Below are positions 1 to 5,972 of a stretch of DNA of 7,047 bases, in pieces. Source of the DNA: Sphingomonadaceae bacterium. GTDB lineage: Bacteria > Pseudomonadota > Alphaproteobacteria > Sphingomonadales > Sphingomonadaceae. The position numbers and the translations under genes are program-made. How positions within the stretch are numbered: the first letter of the stretch is position 1; each line of letters begins with the position of its first letter. The stretch spans positions 1-7,047 of the forward strand of contig CANEVG010000184.1 in assembly GCA_947442095.1 (NCBI GenBank). The letters are read 5' to 3'. The notes below the pieces were generated by a model. The model had not been told where the DNA came from, made no database searches, and saw nothing but the letters and a program-made list of their open reading frames with translations.

Positions 1-825
1 GGCGTGTGCCAGCATCGCCGCGGCCAGGCTCTCGACCAGCGCGACCGCCGAGGTGATAGAGGGGAAGAACGAGGGGCTTTCCGATCCGAACAGCAATATC
101 GATTGCGCGACCCCGGCAAGCGGCGTCGCGCGGCTGTCGGCGATGGACACGAGGCGGCAACCCGAGCGCGCCGCCGCCTGTGCCACCTGCTGAATCTCGC
201 TAGCGTAGGGTCTGAAATTGATCGCAAGTACGGCGTCGTCCGAGCGCAGATCGGCCAGATCGGCGACCAGCGAAGACCCCTCACCGCCCAGCACCGCGAC
301 ATTCGAGCGAAACAGCCGGCAGATATACGTGAAGGCCAGTGCCGGTGCACGGCAGCTCATGAAGGCGGCGACAAAGATGCGCGGCGCGCGGTTGAGCAGC
401 TTTGCCGCTTCGTCGATCGCCTCAGCAGAATTCGCGTCGATGGCATGTTCAAGGCCGGCCACCTGTGCGCGCAGGGTTTCCTGGATCAGCCCGGGCACCC
501 CTTCGCGCCGGACCAGCGCATCCGCCCGCTCGGCATAAAACGGCGACGTGGCGCGGAAATCGGCGACATAGGCCTGACGCAACTGCGACCAGTCGTCGAA
601 CCCCAGTGTCCGCGCAAGGCGCAACAAGGTGGCGGGCGCCACACCGATCTCGCCCGCGATTTCGCGCATCGACGACATCACCACCGCGTCCGGATGGTCG
701 ATCAGATAGCGACCACCCACCGCCAGCTGCGGCGCGAGGCGCGGCATTTCGGACAGGATGCGGTCAGACATTTGCTCTTTCGTCATGTAGCCATGAAACA
801 TATGTTTTTCAAAGTCGTCAACCAT
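1..825 (-). CDS. MurR/RpiR-family transcriptional regulator (3' end beyond window)
   Basis: This is a DNA-binding regulator of the RpiR family: an N-terminal helix-turn-helix joined to a C-terminal SIS domain, which in relatives senses phosphorylated sugars or other metabolites. I translated the minus strand by hand and it is open for 275 codons to the window edge, so roughly the last 10-25 residues are missing. The HTH lies at about residues 53-85, with the family-typical stretch GVAPATLLRLARTLGFDDW. The SIS domain starts at about residue 145 (PRIFVAAF) and includes the SPSFFPS segment near 250-256. The start is uncertain. ATG 825 has GGGAG only 3 nt upstream. ATG 771 (MSDRILSEMP) matches the usual family N-terminus better and would place the 796-807 palindrome outside the gene. 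It is divergent from scoAB, so it probably controls that operon and itself; this is inference. The family is clear, the ligand is unknown. Confidence 0.85.
   Translation of the reverse strand, partial: MVDDFEKHMFHGYMTKEQMSDRILSEMPRLAPQLAVGGRYLIDHPDAVVMSSMREIAGEIGVAPATLLRLARTLGFDDWSQLRQAYVADFRATSPFYAERADALVRREGVPGLIQETLRAQVAGLEHAIDANSAEAIDEAAKLLNRAPRIFVAAFMSCRAPALAFTYICRLFRSNVAVLGGEGSSLVADLADLRSDDAVLAINFRPYASEIQQVAQAAARSGCRLVSIADSRATPLAGVAQSILLFGSESPSFFPSITSAVALVESLAAAMLAHA
796..807. promoter_or_regulatory. 12-bp palindrome AAACATATGTTT, candidate operator
   Basis: The sequence is a perfect palindrome. Its core AAACATATG recurs at 885-893 in the intergenic region, 89 bp away. It lies inside the regulator ORF if translation begins at 825, but in the 5' untranslated region if it begins at 771. 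Two copies flanking the divergent promoters would suit autoregulation and control of scoAB by the RpiR-type protein. No binding evidence exists, and CATATG palindromes also occur by chance. Confidence 0.3.
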
Positions 826-861
826 GGACTCCCAAAAATGAATCTTCGCACGGCGCAGCCT

Positions 862-880
862 TGATCGAGCTTGACGATCA
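862..880. promoter_or_regulatory. Inverted repeat TGATCG-N7-CGATCA, candidate operator and promoter region of scoAB
   Basis: A perfect 6-bp inverted repeat with a 7-bp spacer lies in the rpiR-scoA intergenic region. A possible scoAB promoter overlaps it: TTGATC at 861-866, 16 nt, then TAAAAC at 883-888. A second palindrome, ATCAATTGAT, sits at 900-909. The position between divergent genes is where an RpiR-type dimer would be expected to bind. Which of the palindromes is functional cannot be decided from one sequence. Confidence 0.35.
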
Positions 881-943
881 GGTAAAACATATGCTCGTTA
901 TCAATTGATTGCAAAACAAACGTCTTACCAAGAGAGTGCAGTC

Positions 944-1018
944 ATGCTCAATCATCCAGGAGTGCCGCACTGCGCGCGCCGCAGGTTTCCGTCGCCAGCC
1001 ATACGGTTGGCAACTTGA
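944..1018 (+). CDS. Short leader ORF (24 aa) overlapping the scoA start
   Basis: An ATG at 944 opens a 24-codon frame, beginning MLNHPGVPHC and ending AIRLAT, whose TGA stop (1016-1018) overlaps the ATG of scoA as TGATG. A purine-rich AGAGAG at 931-936, 7 nt upstream, is a better ribosome-binding site than anything directly in front of scoA. This layout would suit translational coupling, with ribosomes ending the leader and reinitiating at scoA. The peptide has four arginines in 24 residues but no run that suggests a classical attenuator, and I recognise no family. It may be a chance frame. Confidence 0.35.
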   Translation: MLNHPGVPHCARRRFPSPAIRLAT

Positions 1019-1728
1019 TGGCCAGCAAAATCTATCCCAACCCCCGCGCCGCGCTCGATGGCGTCATGCACGATGGCATGACCATCATGTCCGGCGGCTT
1101 TGGTCTGTCCGGCAATCCCGAAAGCCTGATCCCCGAAATCCGGGCCGCCGGCATCAGGGATCTGACCGTCATCTCGAACAATGCCGGCGCGGATGGCTTT
1201 GGCCTGTGGATGTTGCTTGAAAGTCGTCAGATCAAAAAGATGGTCAGCAGCTATGTCGGCGACAACAAACTGTTCGAGCAGCAGTATCTTTCCGGCGAGC
1301 TCGAGCTCGAGCTCAATCCCCAAGGCACGCTGGCCGAGCGCATCCGCGCTGGTGGCGCAGGCATCCGGGCATTCTACACGAAGACTGGCGTCGGCACTGT
1401 TGTGGCCGAGGGCAAGCCGCTGGAAACCTTCGATGGCGAAGACTACCTACGGGAAAACTGGCTGCGGGCAGACCTTGCATTGATCAAGGCGTGGCGCGCA
1501 GATCCTGCAGGCAACCTGATGTTTCGCAAGACGGCGCGCAACTTCAACCCTGACATGGCGACAGCAGGCCGGATTACGGTGGTCGAGGTTGAAGAGATTG
1601 TTGCCCCGGGCAGTCTGGACCCCGACTGCATCCATACCCCGGGCATCTTCGTCGATCGCGTCGTACTTTCCACCATCAACGAGAAGCGGATCGAGAAGCT
1701 GACCATCCGGGGCGAGGAAGCGGCATAA
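1018..1728 (+). CDS. scoA: 3-oxoacid CoA-transferase subunit A
   Basis: This is the alpha subunit of a family I CoA-transferase of succinyl-CoA:3-ketoacid (SCOT) type. With subunit B it moves CoA from succinyl-CoA to acetoacetate or a similar 3-oxoacid in the cytoplasm, feeding ketone bodies or degradation intermediates into central metabolism. The 236-aa length is normal. Family motifs are GGFGLSGNPESLI (about 26-38), ISNNAGADGFGL (52-63), GELELELNPQGTLAERIRAGGAGI (93-116) and the NLMFRKTARNFNP segment (166-178). ATG 1018 is chosen over the TTG one codon upstream because it fits the usual N-terminus. No strong ribosome-binding site lies in front of it, but the leader ORF stop overlaps it. 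The stop overlaps the scoB start (TAATG). Closely related paralogues act on 3-oxoadipate (PcaI), but no other pca gene is present, so the SCOT assignment is preferred. Confidence 0.93.
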   Translation: MASKIYPNPRAALDGVMHDGMTIMSGGFGLSGNPESLIPEIRAAGIRDLTVISNNAGADGFGLWMLLESRQIKKMVSSYVGDNKLFEQQYLSGELELELNPQGTLAERIRAGGAGIRAFYTKTGVGTVVAEGKPLETFDGEDYLRENWLRADLALIKAWRADPAGNLMFRKTARNFNPDMATAGRITVVEVEEIVAPGSLDPDCIHTPGIFVDRVVLSTINEKRIEKLTIRGEEAA

Positions 1729-2381
1729 TGGCTTGGACCCGTGATCAGATGGCGGCCCGCGCCGCGCAGGAACTGCGGGACGGGTTCTATGTCAACCTCG
1801 GCATCGGCATCCCGACCCTGGTGGCCAACCATGTTCCACCCGGGCTCGATGTAACGCTCCAGTCGGAGAACGGCATGCTCGGGATAGGGCCTTTTCCAAC
1901 GCGTGACGCGGCCGATCCCGATCTCATCAATGCCGGCAAGCAGACCGTTACCGCGCTGCCGACTTCGAGTTTCTTTTCCTCGTCGGAGAGCTTCGCGATG
2001 ATCCGCGGCGGGCATATCGATATGGCCGTGCTCGGCGCAATGGAAGTCAGCGCGGACGGCGATATCGCCAATTGGACGATCCCCGGCAAGATGGTCAAAG
2101 GCATGGGCGGCGCCATGGACCTTGTTGCCGGCGTTAAGCGCGTGGTGGTGGTGATGGATCACACCAGCACGGCGGGAGACCCAAAGATTCGGCCGGCCTG
2201 CACACTGCCGTTGACCGGCCGGCGCTGTGTTGATCTGATCATCACCGATCTGGTGGTGTTTGCCTGCGGCAAACCCGGGCTGCGGCTAATCGAACTGGCT
2301 CATGGGGTCTCACTCGAAGAAGTGCGAGCAAAGACCACAGCAGACTTCTTGGTCGACGATACCTTACGGCAACTCGTTTGA
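1728..2381 (+). CDS. scoB: 3-oxoacid CoA-transferase subunit B
   Basis: This is the beta subunit of the same CoA-transferase and carries the catalytic glutamate. In family I enzymes this Glu forms a covalent glutamyl-CoA thioester during transfer; here it is Glu47 in LQSENGMLGIGPFP. Other family signatures are YVNLGIGIPTLVANHVPPG (21-39), AMIRGGHIDMAVLGAMEVS and GKMVKGMGGAMDLV. The length of 217 aa is normal for the family and no key residue is missing. The ATG overlaps the scoA TAA by one base, and GAGGAA at 1714-1719 gives a good ribosome-binding site, so the two subunits are translationally coupled. No obvious terminator follows, only a weak imperfect hairpin near 2460-2480 without a T tract. 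Confidence 0.94.
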   Translation: MAWTRDQMAARAAQELRDGFYVNLGIGIPTLVANHVPPGLDVTLQSENGMLGIGPFPTRDAADPDLINAGKQTVTALPTSSFFSSSESFAMIRGGHIDMAVLGAMEVSADGDIANWTIPGKMVKGMGGAMDLVAGVKRVVVVMDHTSTAGDPKIRPACTLPLTGRRCVDLIITDLVVFACGKPGLRLIELAHGVSLEEVRAKTTADFLVDDTLRQLV

Positions 2382-2522
2382 GTGGTCGGTCCCTGTGTGC
2401 GAGCTGCGATCCACAATGTGATCGGAAAGCTCAATGATCAACTGGCACGAAGCAGGCAACAGACCAAGCCTGGTCGTCTGAAGGCAAAAGGCCCGCAGCC
2501 CGTCCAACGTCAGCTCCTTCCA
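2382..2522. other. Gap between scoB and the HipB-like gene, no gene recognised
   Basis: These 141 bases separate the convergent scoB and HipB-like genes. This is where a hipA gene would begin if a full hipBA operon were present. On the minus strand a GTG overlapping the TAG of the HipB-like gene opens a frame of only about 30 codons. Switching frame once would give an ELTLDGLR then GLLPSDDQAW reading that only faintly recalls a HipA N-terminus. It is too short and too weak to call a pseudogene. Confidence 0.4.
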
Positions 2523-2771
2523 CTAGAAGACATCCGCTATGTCTTTGCCGTCCTTGCTGCGCGGGATGACCTGCAGATCAAGATCAAGCACCGCAATCAC
2601 GCTGAGCAGCGTGTCGAGTTTCGTCCCCTCGCTGCCGTTCTCGATTGCCGATATGGTTTTTTGATATTTGCCGATCAGGCTCGCCAACTGTTGCTGGGTC
2701 ATGGCGCGCTGCACGCGCGCGCTCTGAATGAGGGCACCGAGCTGTCTTGGCAGTCTAACAATCTGATTCAC
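2523..2771 (-). CDS. HipB-like XRE-family helix-turn-helix protein, orphan antitoxin-type regulator
   Basis: This small DNA-binding protein of the Xre/Cro type resembles HipB, the antitoxin and autorepressor of HipBA modules. With a GTG start at 2771 it is 82 aa. The HTH spans about residues 23-45 (AMTQQQLASLIGKYQKTISAIEN), followed by the helix KLDTLLSVIAVLDLDLQV that in HipB-like proteins leads to the dimer-forming C-terminal strand. I chose GTG 2771 because GGAG at 2778-2781 lies 6 nt upstream. An in-frame TTG at 2813 would add 14 residues without family support. In a usual hipBA operon the hipA kinase follows or overlaps hipB, but the next 141 bases on this strand hold no hipA and scoB then faces it. 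It is therefore an orphan antitoxin, a remnant, or a stand-alone regulator. The operator array upstream suggests it represses itself. Confidence 0.8.
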   Translation of the reverse strand: MNQIVRLPRQLGALIQSARVQRAMTQQQLASLIGKYQKTISAIENGSEGTKLDTLLSVIAVLDLDLQVIPRSKDGKDIADVF

Positions 2772-2818
2772 GGGAATCTCCGTCAACCGGCATATCTCCC
2801 TAGAGAGGGTCAACCTGT

Positions 2819-2894
2819 CATATACCCTGAAAGGTATACATCTTCCATATACCTTGCAGGGTATGATGTGGCTCCAGACTTCCTGGGGTATATG
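2819..2894. promoter_or_regulatory. Operator array: TATACC-N6-GGTATA repeats at 27-bp spacing
   Basis: Site 1 at 2821-2838 is a perfect inverted repeat, TATACC CTGAAA GGTATA. Site 2 at 2848-2865 is TATACC TTGCAG GGTATG, with one mismatch. Both are preceded by CA, giving CATATACC left arms. At 2887-2894 the right arm GGTATATG appears again. If its site also has a 6-bp spacer, the three centres fall at 2829.5, 2856.5 and 2883.5, exactly 27 bp apart. The array lies 50-120 bp upstream of the HipB-like start. E. coli HipB binds several TATCC-N8-GGATA sites upstream of its own operon, and these sites share that architecture. They are therefore probably the autoregulatory operators of this gene and mark its promoter region. 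No clear -35/-10 pair was found. Confidence 0.7.
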
Positions 2895-3043
2895 TATCTG
2901 TCTCGCCAGACATGACGATGAGCGTGCACGCTACCGCCAGGCGCTTCCAGACTTTCCAAAATCCAGGTCATTGGCTCGTGCGGGAATGTGTCTGGCAGCA
3001 GTGCTGCCAAAGCATGAGAGGGGAGGGCCCGGACCTGCTGGTA
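2895..3043. other. Junction region between operator array and comEC remnant, no gene recognised
   Basis: These bases contain open frames on both strands, but none shows a family motif, a convincing ribosome-binding site or a sensible length. The breakpoint at which the 5' part of comEC was lost probably lies in or near this stretch. No inverted terminal repeats or target duplications of an insertion sequence could be seen. Confidence 0.4.
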
Positions 3044-3511
3044 CTGCGTGCCGTGCGCGATGGGAGCGGCACGCGCTCCGCCATGCTTGAAACCACGGGA
3101 ATGGCAGAGGAGGAAGCCACGCTCGACACATGGCCCGGTACGCAGCGCAACGATGATGTCTGCCGCATTGCCCCGATGCATGGCGGGCGGCGCTTTTGTG
3201 CTGCTGATGGCTCGCCCGGGCGATCTGCTGGCGCTGCCAGTGCTAGCGAAAGCCTGCGCCGAGCCCGATATCGTGATTGCGGACCGGCGGATCCCCGGTT
3301 TCTGCCGCCCACACCTGCTGCAGGCTGATCTGGCGCTGCTGCGCCAAGCCGGGGCCTTGCCTTCCACCTGACCACCTAGCGCGTGCGCACCGTGGCCGAG
3401 ACGCAAGGCGATCAAGGCTAGCTCCGCGGGCCTGAACCGTATCGCTACACGCAGCGGCTTTCCGGCACAAAGGCGGGCCAAGCGGCTTTAACCGCCGGGC
3501 CGCCCTGGTGA
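3044..3511 (+). pseudogene. comEC: Decayed 3' fragment of a ComEC/Rec2-like DNA-uptake channel gene
   Basis: ComEC is the inner-membrane channel of natural transformation, with a C-terminal metallo-beta-lactamase-like domain. Only the end of that domain is recognisable. In one frame there is LETTGMAEEEATLDTWPG and DDVCRIAPMHGGRRF. One extra T in the TTTT run at 3194-3197 shifts it to VLLMARPGDLLALP, then KACAEPDIVIADRRIPGFCRP. One missing G near 3351-3354 shifts it back to GLAFHL and VRTVAETQGDQG. In-frame TAG codons occur at 3377 and 3419; the second replaces the Trp expected after the conserved TVAETQGDHG-type motif. The repaired frame ends at TGA 3509-3511, 4 nt from the lexA stop, in the convergent position comEC holds in sphingomonads as I recall it. 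The membrane part and the 5' two-thirds or more are absent. The comEC call rests on remembered family motifs. Confidence 0.72.
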
Positions 3512-3515
3512 TTGA

Positions 3516-4211
3516 TCAGTGATAGCGCCGCAGGAGCCCGGCAAGCTTGCCTTGCACCTGAACTTCATGCGGCTGGTAGAACTGCGGATCATAGGCCGCA
3601 TTGGCCGGATCGAGCCGGACCATGCCGCGCTCGCGCCGCAGATACTTGAGCGTGGCTTCCTCGCCGCGAACCAACGCGACAACGATCTCGCCGTCGCGCG
3701 CCGTATCGGTGCGGCGCACAAGCGCGTAGTCGCCATCGAGAATGCCCGCCTCGACCATCGAATCGCCGGAGACTTCGAGCGCATAATGCTCGCCTGAGCC
3801 AAGCAGCGCGGCGGGCACCGGCAGCATGGAGGTGCCCTCCATCGCCTCGATCGGAACGCCCGCGGCGATGCGGCCATGCAAGGGGATCTCGATCACGTCG
3901 TTGGCCGGTGTCCGCACAGGAGCCGGAGAGCGCATCGCAGTGAGCGAGGGTGCGCCTGCGGTCGTGGCGGCGCGCTGTTCTGCCTTGGGCGTTCCCAGAT
4001 CGCTTTCACGGATCACTTCGAGCGCACGTGCGCGGTTGGGCAGGCGCCGGATGAAGCCGCGTTCTTCCAGCGCCGAGATCAGGCGGTGCACGCCCGACTT
4101 GGACTTGAGATCGAGTGCCTCCTTCATTTCCTCGAATGACGGGGAAATACCGGATTTCTCAAGGCGGGTCTGGATGAAGGTCAGCAGTTCGTGCTGCTTG
4201 CGCGTGAGCAT
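3516..4211 (-). CDS. lexA: SOS response repressor LexA
   Basis: LexA represses SOS DNA-repair genes and cleaves itself when RecA-ssDNA filaments form. The 231-aa length is typical of alphaproteobacteria. The N-terminal winged helix-turn-helix covers about residues 1-66 (MLTRKQHELL, then SFEEMKEALDLKSKSGVHRLI). A 40-residue linker follows, then the S24 peptidase domain. The Ala117-Gly118 cleavage bond sits in GRIAAGVPIEA, the catalytic serine is Ser151 in SGDSMVEAGI, and the lysine is Lys189 in ATLKYL. All key residues are present. The ATG at 4211 has GGGAG 9 nt upstream. The gene follows moeA on the same strand, but a 79-bp gap holds its own promoter and SOS box, so it is probably transcribed separately and is autoregulated. 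It converges with the comEC remnant. Confidence 0.97.
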   Translation of the reverse strand: MLTRKQHELLTFIQTRLEKSGISPSFEEMKEALDLKSKSGVHRLISALEERGFIRRLPNRARALEVIRESDLGTPKAEQRAATTAGAPSLTAMRSPAPVRTPANDVIEIPLHGRIAAGVPIEAMEGTSMLPVPAALLGSGEHYALEVSGDSMVEAGILDGDYALVRRTDTARDGEIVVALVRGEEATLKYLRRERGMVRLDPANAAYDPQFYQPHEVQVQGKLAGLLRRYH

Positions 4212-4232
4212 TCGTGCGCACTCCCATTTGGT

Positions 4233-4247
4233 GAACGAATACGGAAC
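4233..4247 (-). promoter_or_regulatory. LexA (SOS) box, GTTC-N7-GTTC
   Basis: On the lexA strand the sequence reads GTTC CGTATTC GTTC, an exact match to the direct-repeat LexA box of Alphaproteobacteria (GTTC-N7-GTTC). It lies 21 bp upstream of the lexA start and directly follows the candidate -10 element. LexA bound here would block its own transcription. Confidence 0.9.
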
Positions 4248-4275
4248 GAATAAGCAACAAATTTTAGCCCGTCAA
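4247..4275 (-). promoter_or_regulatory. Candidate lexA promoter
   Basis: On the minus strand TTGACG (4275-4270) is followed after 17 bp by TATTCG (4252-4247). The -35 is strong and the -10 mediocre. The SOS box begins at the -10 element, a standard repressor position, which supports the call. Confidence 0.5.
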
Positions 4276-4290
4276 GCAATACCCTCGATT

Positions 4291-5505
4291 TTACAGCAGG
4301 TAGACTGGAACAGATTGGCCTGCGGGGGTCTCCGGCGCATGGGCCGGGCGCACCACCAGTGCATTGGCGCGCGCCAGCGAGGAAAGCGCGCCGGAATCCT
4401 GCAGGCCATCGAGTGTGACGCCGGCGCCGTCCCAGCGCGCGCGCAGGAACTCCATTCGCCCGCCGCCCGCCGGCATGTCATGATGCAAGGGTGCCGGAAA
4501 AGGCCGGGGCAAGGGCTCTGCCGCTCCCAGTGCGGCGCGGATCAGCGGCAGCAGGAAAAGGTGGCCGGTGACGAAGGCGGCAGCCGGATTGCCGGGCAGG
4601 CCAAGGATGACCTGCGCGCCGCGCCGCGCGACCAGCAACGGCTTGCCCGGCTTGATCGCGATCCGCCAGAACGAGAGGTCTGCGCCAATGGCGGCAAGGG
4701 CTGGACGGACAAGGTCATGATCGCCCACCGAAGCGCCGCCGCTGGTCACGATAATGTCCGCTGTGCTCGCCGCCTCGAATGCGGCGCTGAGCAAGTCCAG
4801 CTTGTCAGGCACCGGGCCGATCCGGGTCACATCGACGGGAAACTGTGCTGCCATGGCGGCCAGCATCGCGCTGTTGCTGGCGGGGAGCTGATGGGCAGCG
4901 AAGGGTGAACCCGGGACGGCCAGTTCGTCCCCGCTGTCAATCACGGCAAGCTTCACTTGCCGCCGCACGGCGAGGTGCGAAAGGCCCGCCGTGATCGCCA
5001 GCGCGATCTGCGCGGGGCCGATGCGCGTGCCTGGGGTCATCAGCGGCGTGCCTGCGGCAAAGTCCATGCCCTTGGGCCGGATGTGGCGGCCCGGCGGTGC
5101 GGGCGGTGTGCCGGTAAGGCGCAAGGCATCGCCTTCACGCGCGGCGTCCTCCTGAATCAGCACCATGTCGGCGCCGGGAGGGACCAGCGCACCGGTGCTG
5201 ATCCGTGCCGACTCGCCCGGGCCGACCACGCCGCCAAACGGCCTGCCTGCCGCGCTCTCACCGATGACGCGCCATGGGCCGGGCAGATCGGCTGCGCGCA
5301 TGGCATAGCCGTCCATGGCCGAAACATCGGCGGCGGGCTGGGTGCGCACCGCGCTGAAAGGTTCGGCCAGATAGAAGCCGGCGCAGTCGGCCGTGAGACG
5401 GCGCTCTACGGCCAAGGCCGGGGCGAGCGCCATCAGGCGGTGCTGCGCGTCTTCCAAGGCGAGCGGCGGATTGGGCCGGGCCGGTTCGGTAATGCTCTCA
5501 CTCAA
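4291..5505 (-). CDS. moeA: Molybdopterin molybdenumtransferase MoeA
   Basis: MoeA inserts molybdenum into adenylylated molybdopterin, the last common step of molybdenum-cofactor synthesis, in the cytoplasm. The 404-aa length is normal. Motifs in order are QPAADVSAMDGYAMR (56-70), ISTGALVPPGAD (102-113), DSGDEL (190-195), SNSAML (210-215), TSGGASVGDHD (254-264), IKPGKPLLVA (284-293) and LGLPGNPAAAFV (301-312). A short C-terminal domain IV ends SVPVYLL. No key motif is broken. The start is a TTG at 5505 that overlaps the moaC stop by 4 nt (TTGA). The next in-frame ATG is at residue 25, which would cut into the family N-terminal helix, so TTG is preferred. moaC and moeA are evidently cotranscribed and coupled. 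Confidence 0.95.
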   Translation of the reverse strand: MSESITEPARPNPPLALEDAQHRLMALAPALAVERRLTADCAGFYLAEPFSAVRTQPAADVSAMDGYAMRAADLPGPWRVIGESAAGRPFGGVVGPGESARISTGALVPPGADMVLIQEDAAREGDALRLTGTPPAPPGRHIRPKGMDFAAGTPLMTPGTRIGPAQIALAITAGLSHLAVRRQVKLAVIDSGDELAVPGSPFAAHQLPASNSAMLAAMAAQFPVDVTRIGPVPDKLDLLSAAFEAASTADIIVTSGGASVGDHDLVRPALAAIGADLSFWRIAIKPGKPLLVARRGAQVILGLPGNPAAAFVTGHLFLLPLIRAALGAAEPLPRPFPAPLHHDMPAGGGRMEFLRARWDGAGVTLDGLQDSGALSSLARANALVVRPAHAPETPAGQSVPVYLL

Positions 5506-5972
5506 GGCGCGCGCCAGTCGCCCGATTTGCCGCCGCGCTTTTCTATGAGGCGCACGCCGTCGATCACCATCGCCTTGTCGATCGCCTTGGCCATGTCGTA
5601 TACCGTGAGCAGAGCAACCGAGACGGCGGTGAGCGCTTCCATTTCAACGCCCGTGCGCCCGGTGAGCGAGGCGGTGGCGCGCGCTTCGATGCCATCTGAC
5701 ACAAACGCGAACTCCACCGCCACACTGTTGAGCGCAAGCGGATGGCACAGGGGGATCAGCTCGGCGGTGCGCTTGGCGGCCATGATCCCGGCAATGCGCG
5801 CGACGGCCAGCACATCGCCTTTGGGGGTCTTGCCATCGCGCAGCGCGGTGAGCGTGGCTTGCGCCATTCGGATCGTGCCGAGCGCGATGGCGACACGCTG
5901 CGTTTCCGTCTTGCCGCCGACATCGACCATGCGCGCGCGGCCCTGATCGTCGAGGTGCGAGAGGCCGCTCAT
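5502..5972 (-). CDS. moaC: Cyclic pyranopterin monophosphate synthase MoaC
   Basis: MoaC converts the 3',8-cyclo-GTP product of MoaA into cyclic pyranopterin monophosphate, an early step of molybdenum-cofactor synthesis. With ATG 5972 the protein is 156 aa and starts MSGLSHLDDQGRARMVDV, the canonical MoaC N-terminus. The upstream TTG at 5990 is therefore rejected. Motifs are GKTETQRVA (20-28), KTPKGDVLAVARIAGIMAAK (48-67), TAELIPLCHPL (69-79), GVEMEALTAVSVALLTVYDM (108-127) with catalytic Asp126, and LIEKRGGKSGDW (142-153) with Lys145. It sits directly ahead of moeA. moaA, moaD and moaE are not in this window. The ribosome-binding site is weak (GGGC close to the ATG). Confidence 0.96.
   Translation of the reverse strand: MSGLSHLDDQGRARMVDVGGKTETQRVAIALGTIRMAQATLTALRDGKTPKGDVLAVARIAGIMAAKRTAELIPLCHPLALNSVAVEFAFVSDGIEARATASLTGRTGVEMEALTAVSVALLTVYDMAKAIDKAMVIDGVRLIEKRGGKSGDWRAP

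Noticed and set aside
4..864. Long plus-strand open frame of 286 codons at the left edge
   Set aside because: It is antisense to the RpiR-family gene, has no family motif and is Arg/Gly-rich as expected of a GC-rich shadow frame.
1297..1314. Triple tandem GAGCTC repeat
   Set aside because: It encodes the ELELEL part of a conserved GELELEL...PQGT motif of CoA-transferase subunit A, so protein conservation explains it.
2460..2480. Imperfect hairpin after scoB (CAGACCA with TGGTC-GTCTG)
   Set aside because: The stem is bulged and no T-rich tract follows, so a terminator is not supported.
2810..3481. Minus-strand open frame of 223 codons over the comEC remnant
   Set aside because: It starts and ends without supporting signals, reads through the operator array, and the opposite strand carries recognisable ComEC motifs.
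3826..4908. Plus-strand open frame of 360 codons
   Set aside because: It lies antisense across lexA, its promoter and moeA, three well-supported features, and shows no domain.
4957..5946. Plus-strand open frame of 329 codons
   Set aside because: It is antisense to moeA and moaC, whose full sets of motifs are on the other strand.
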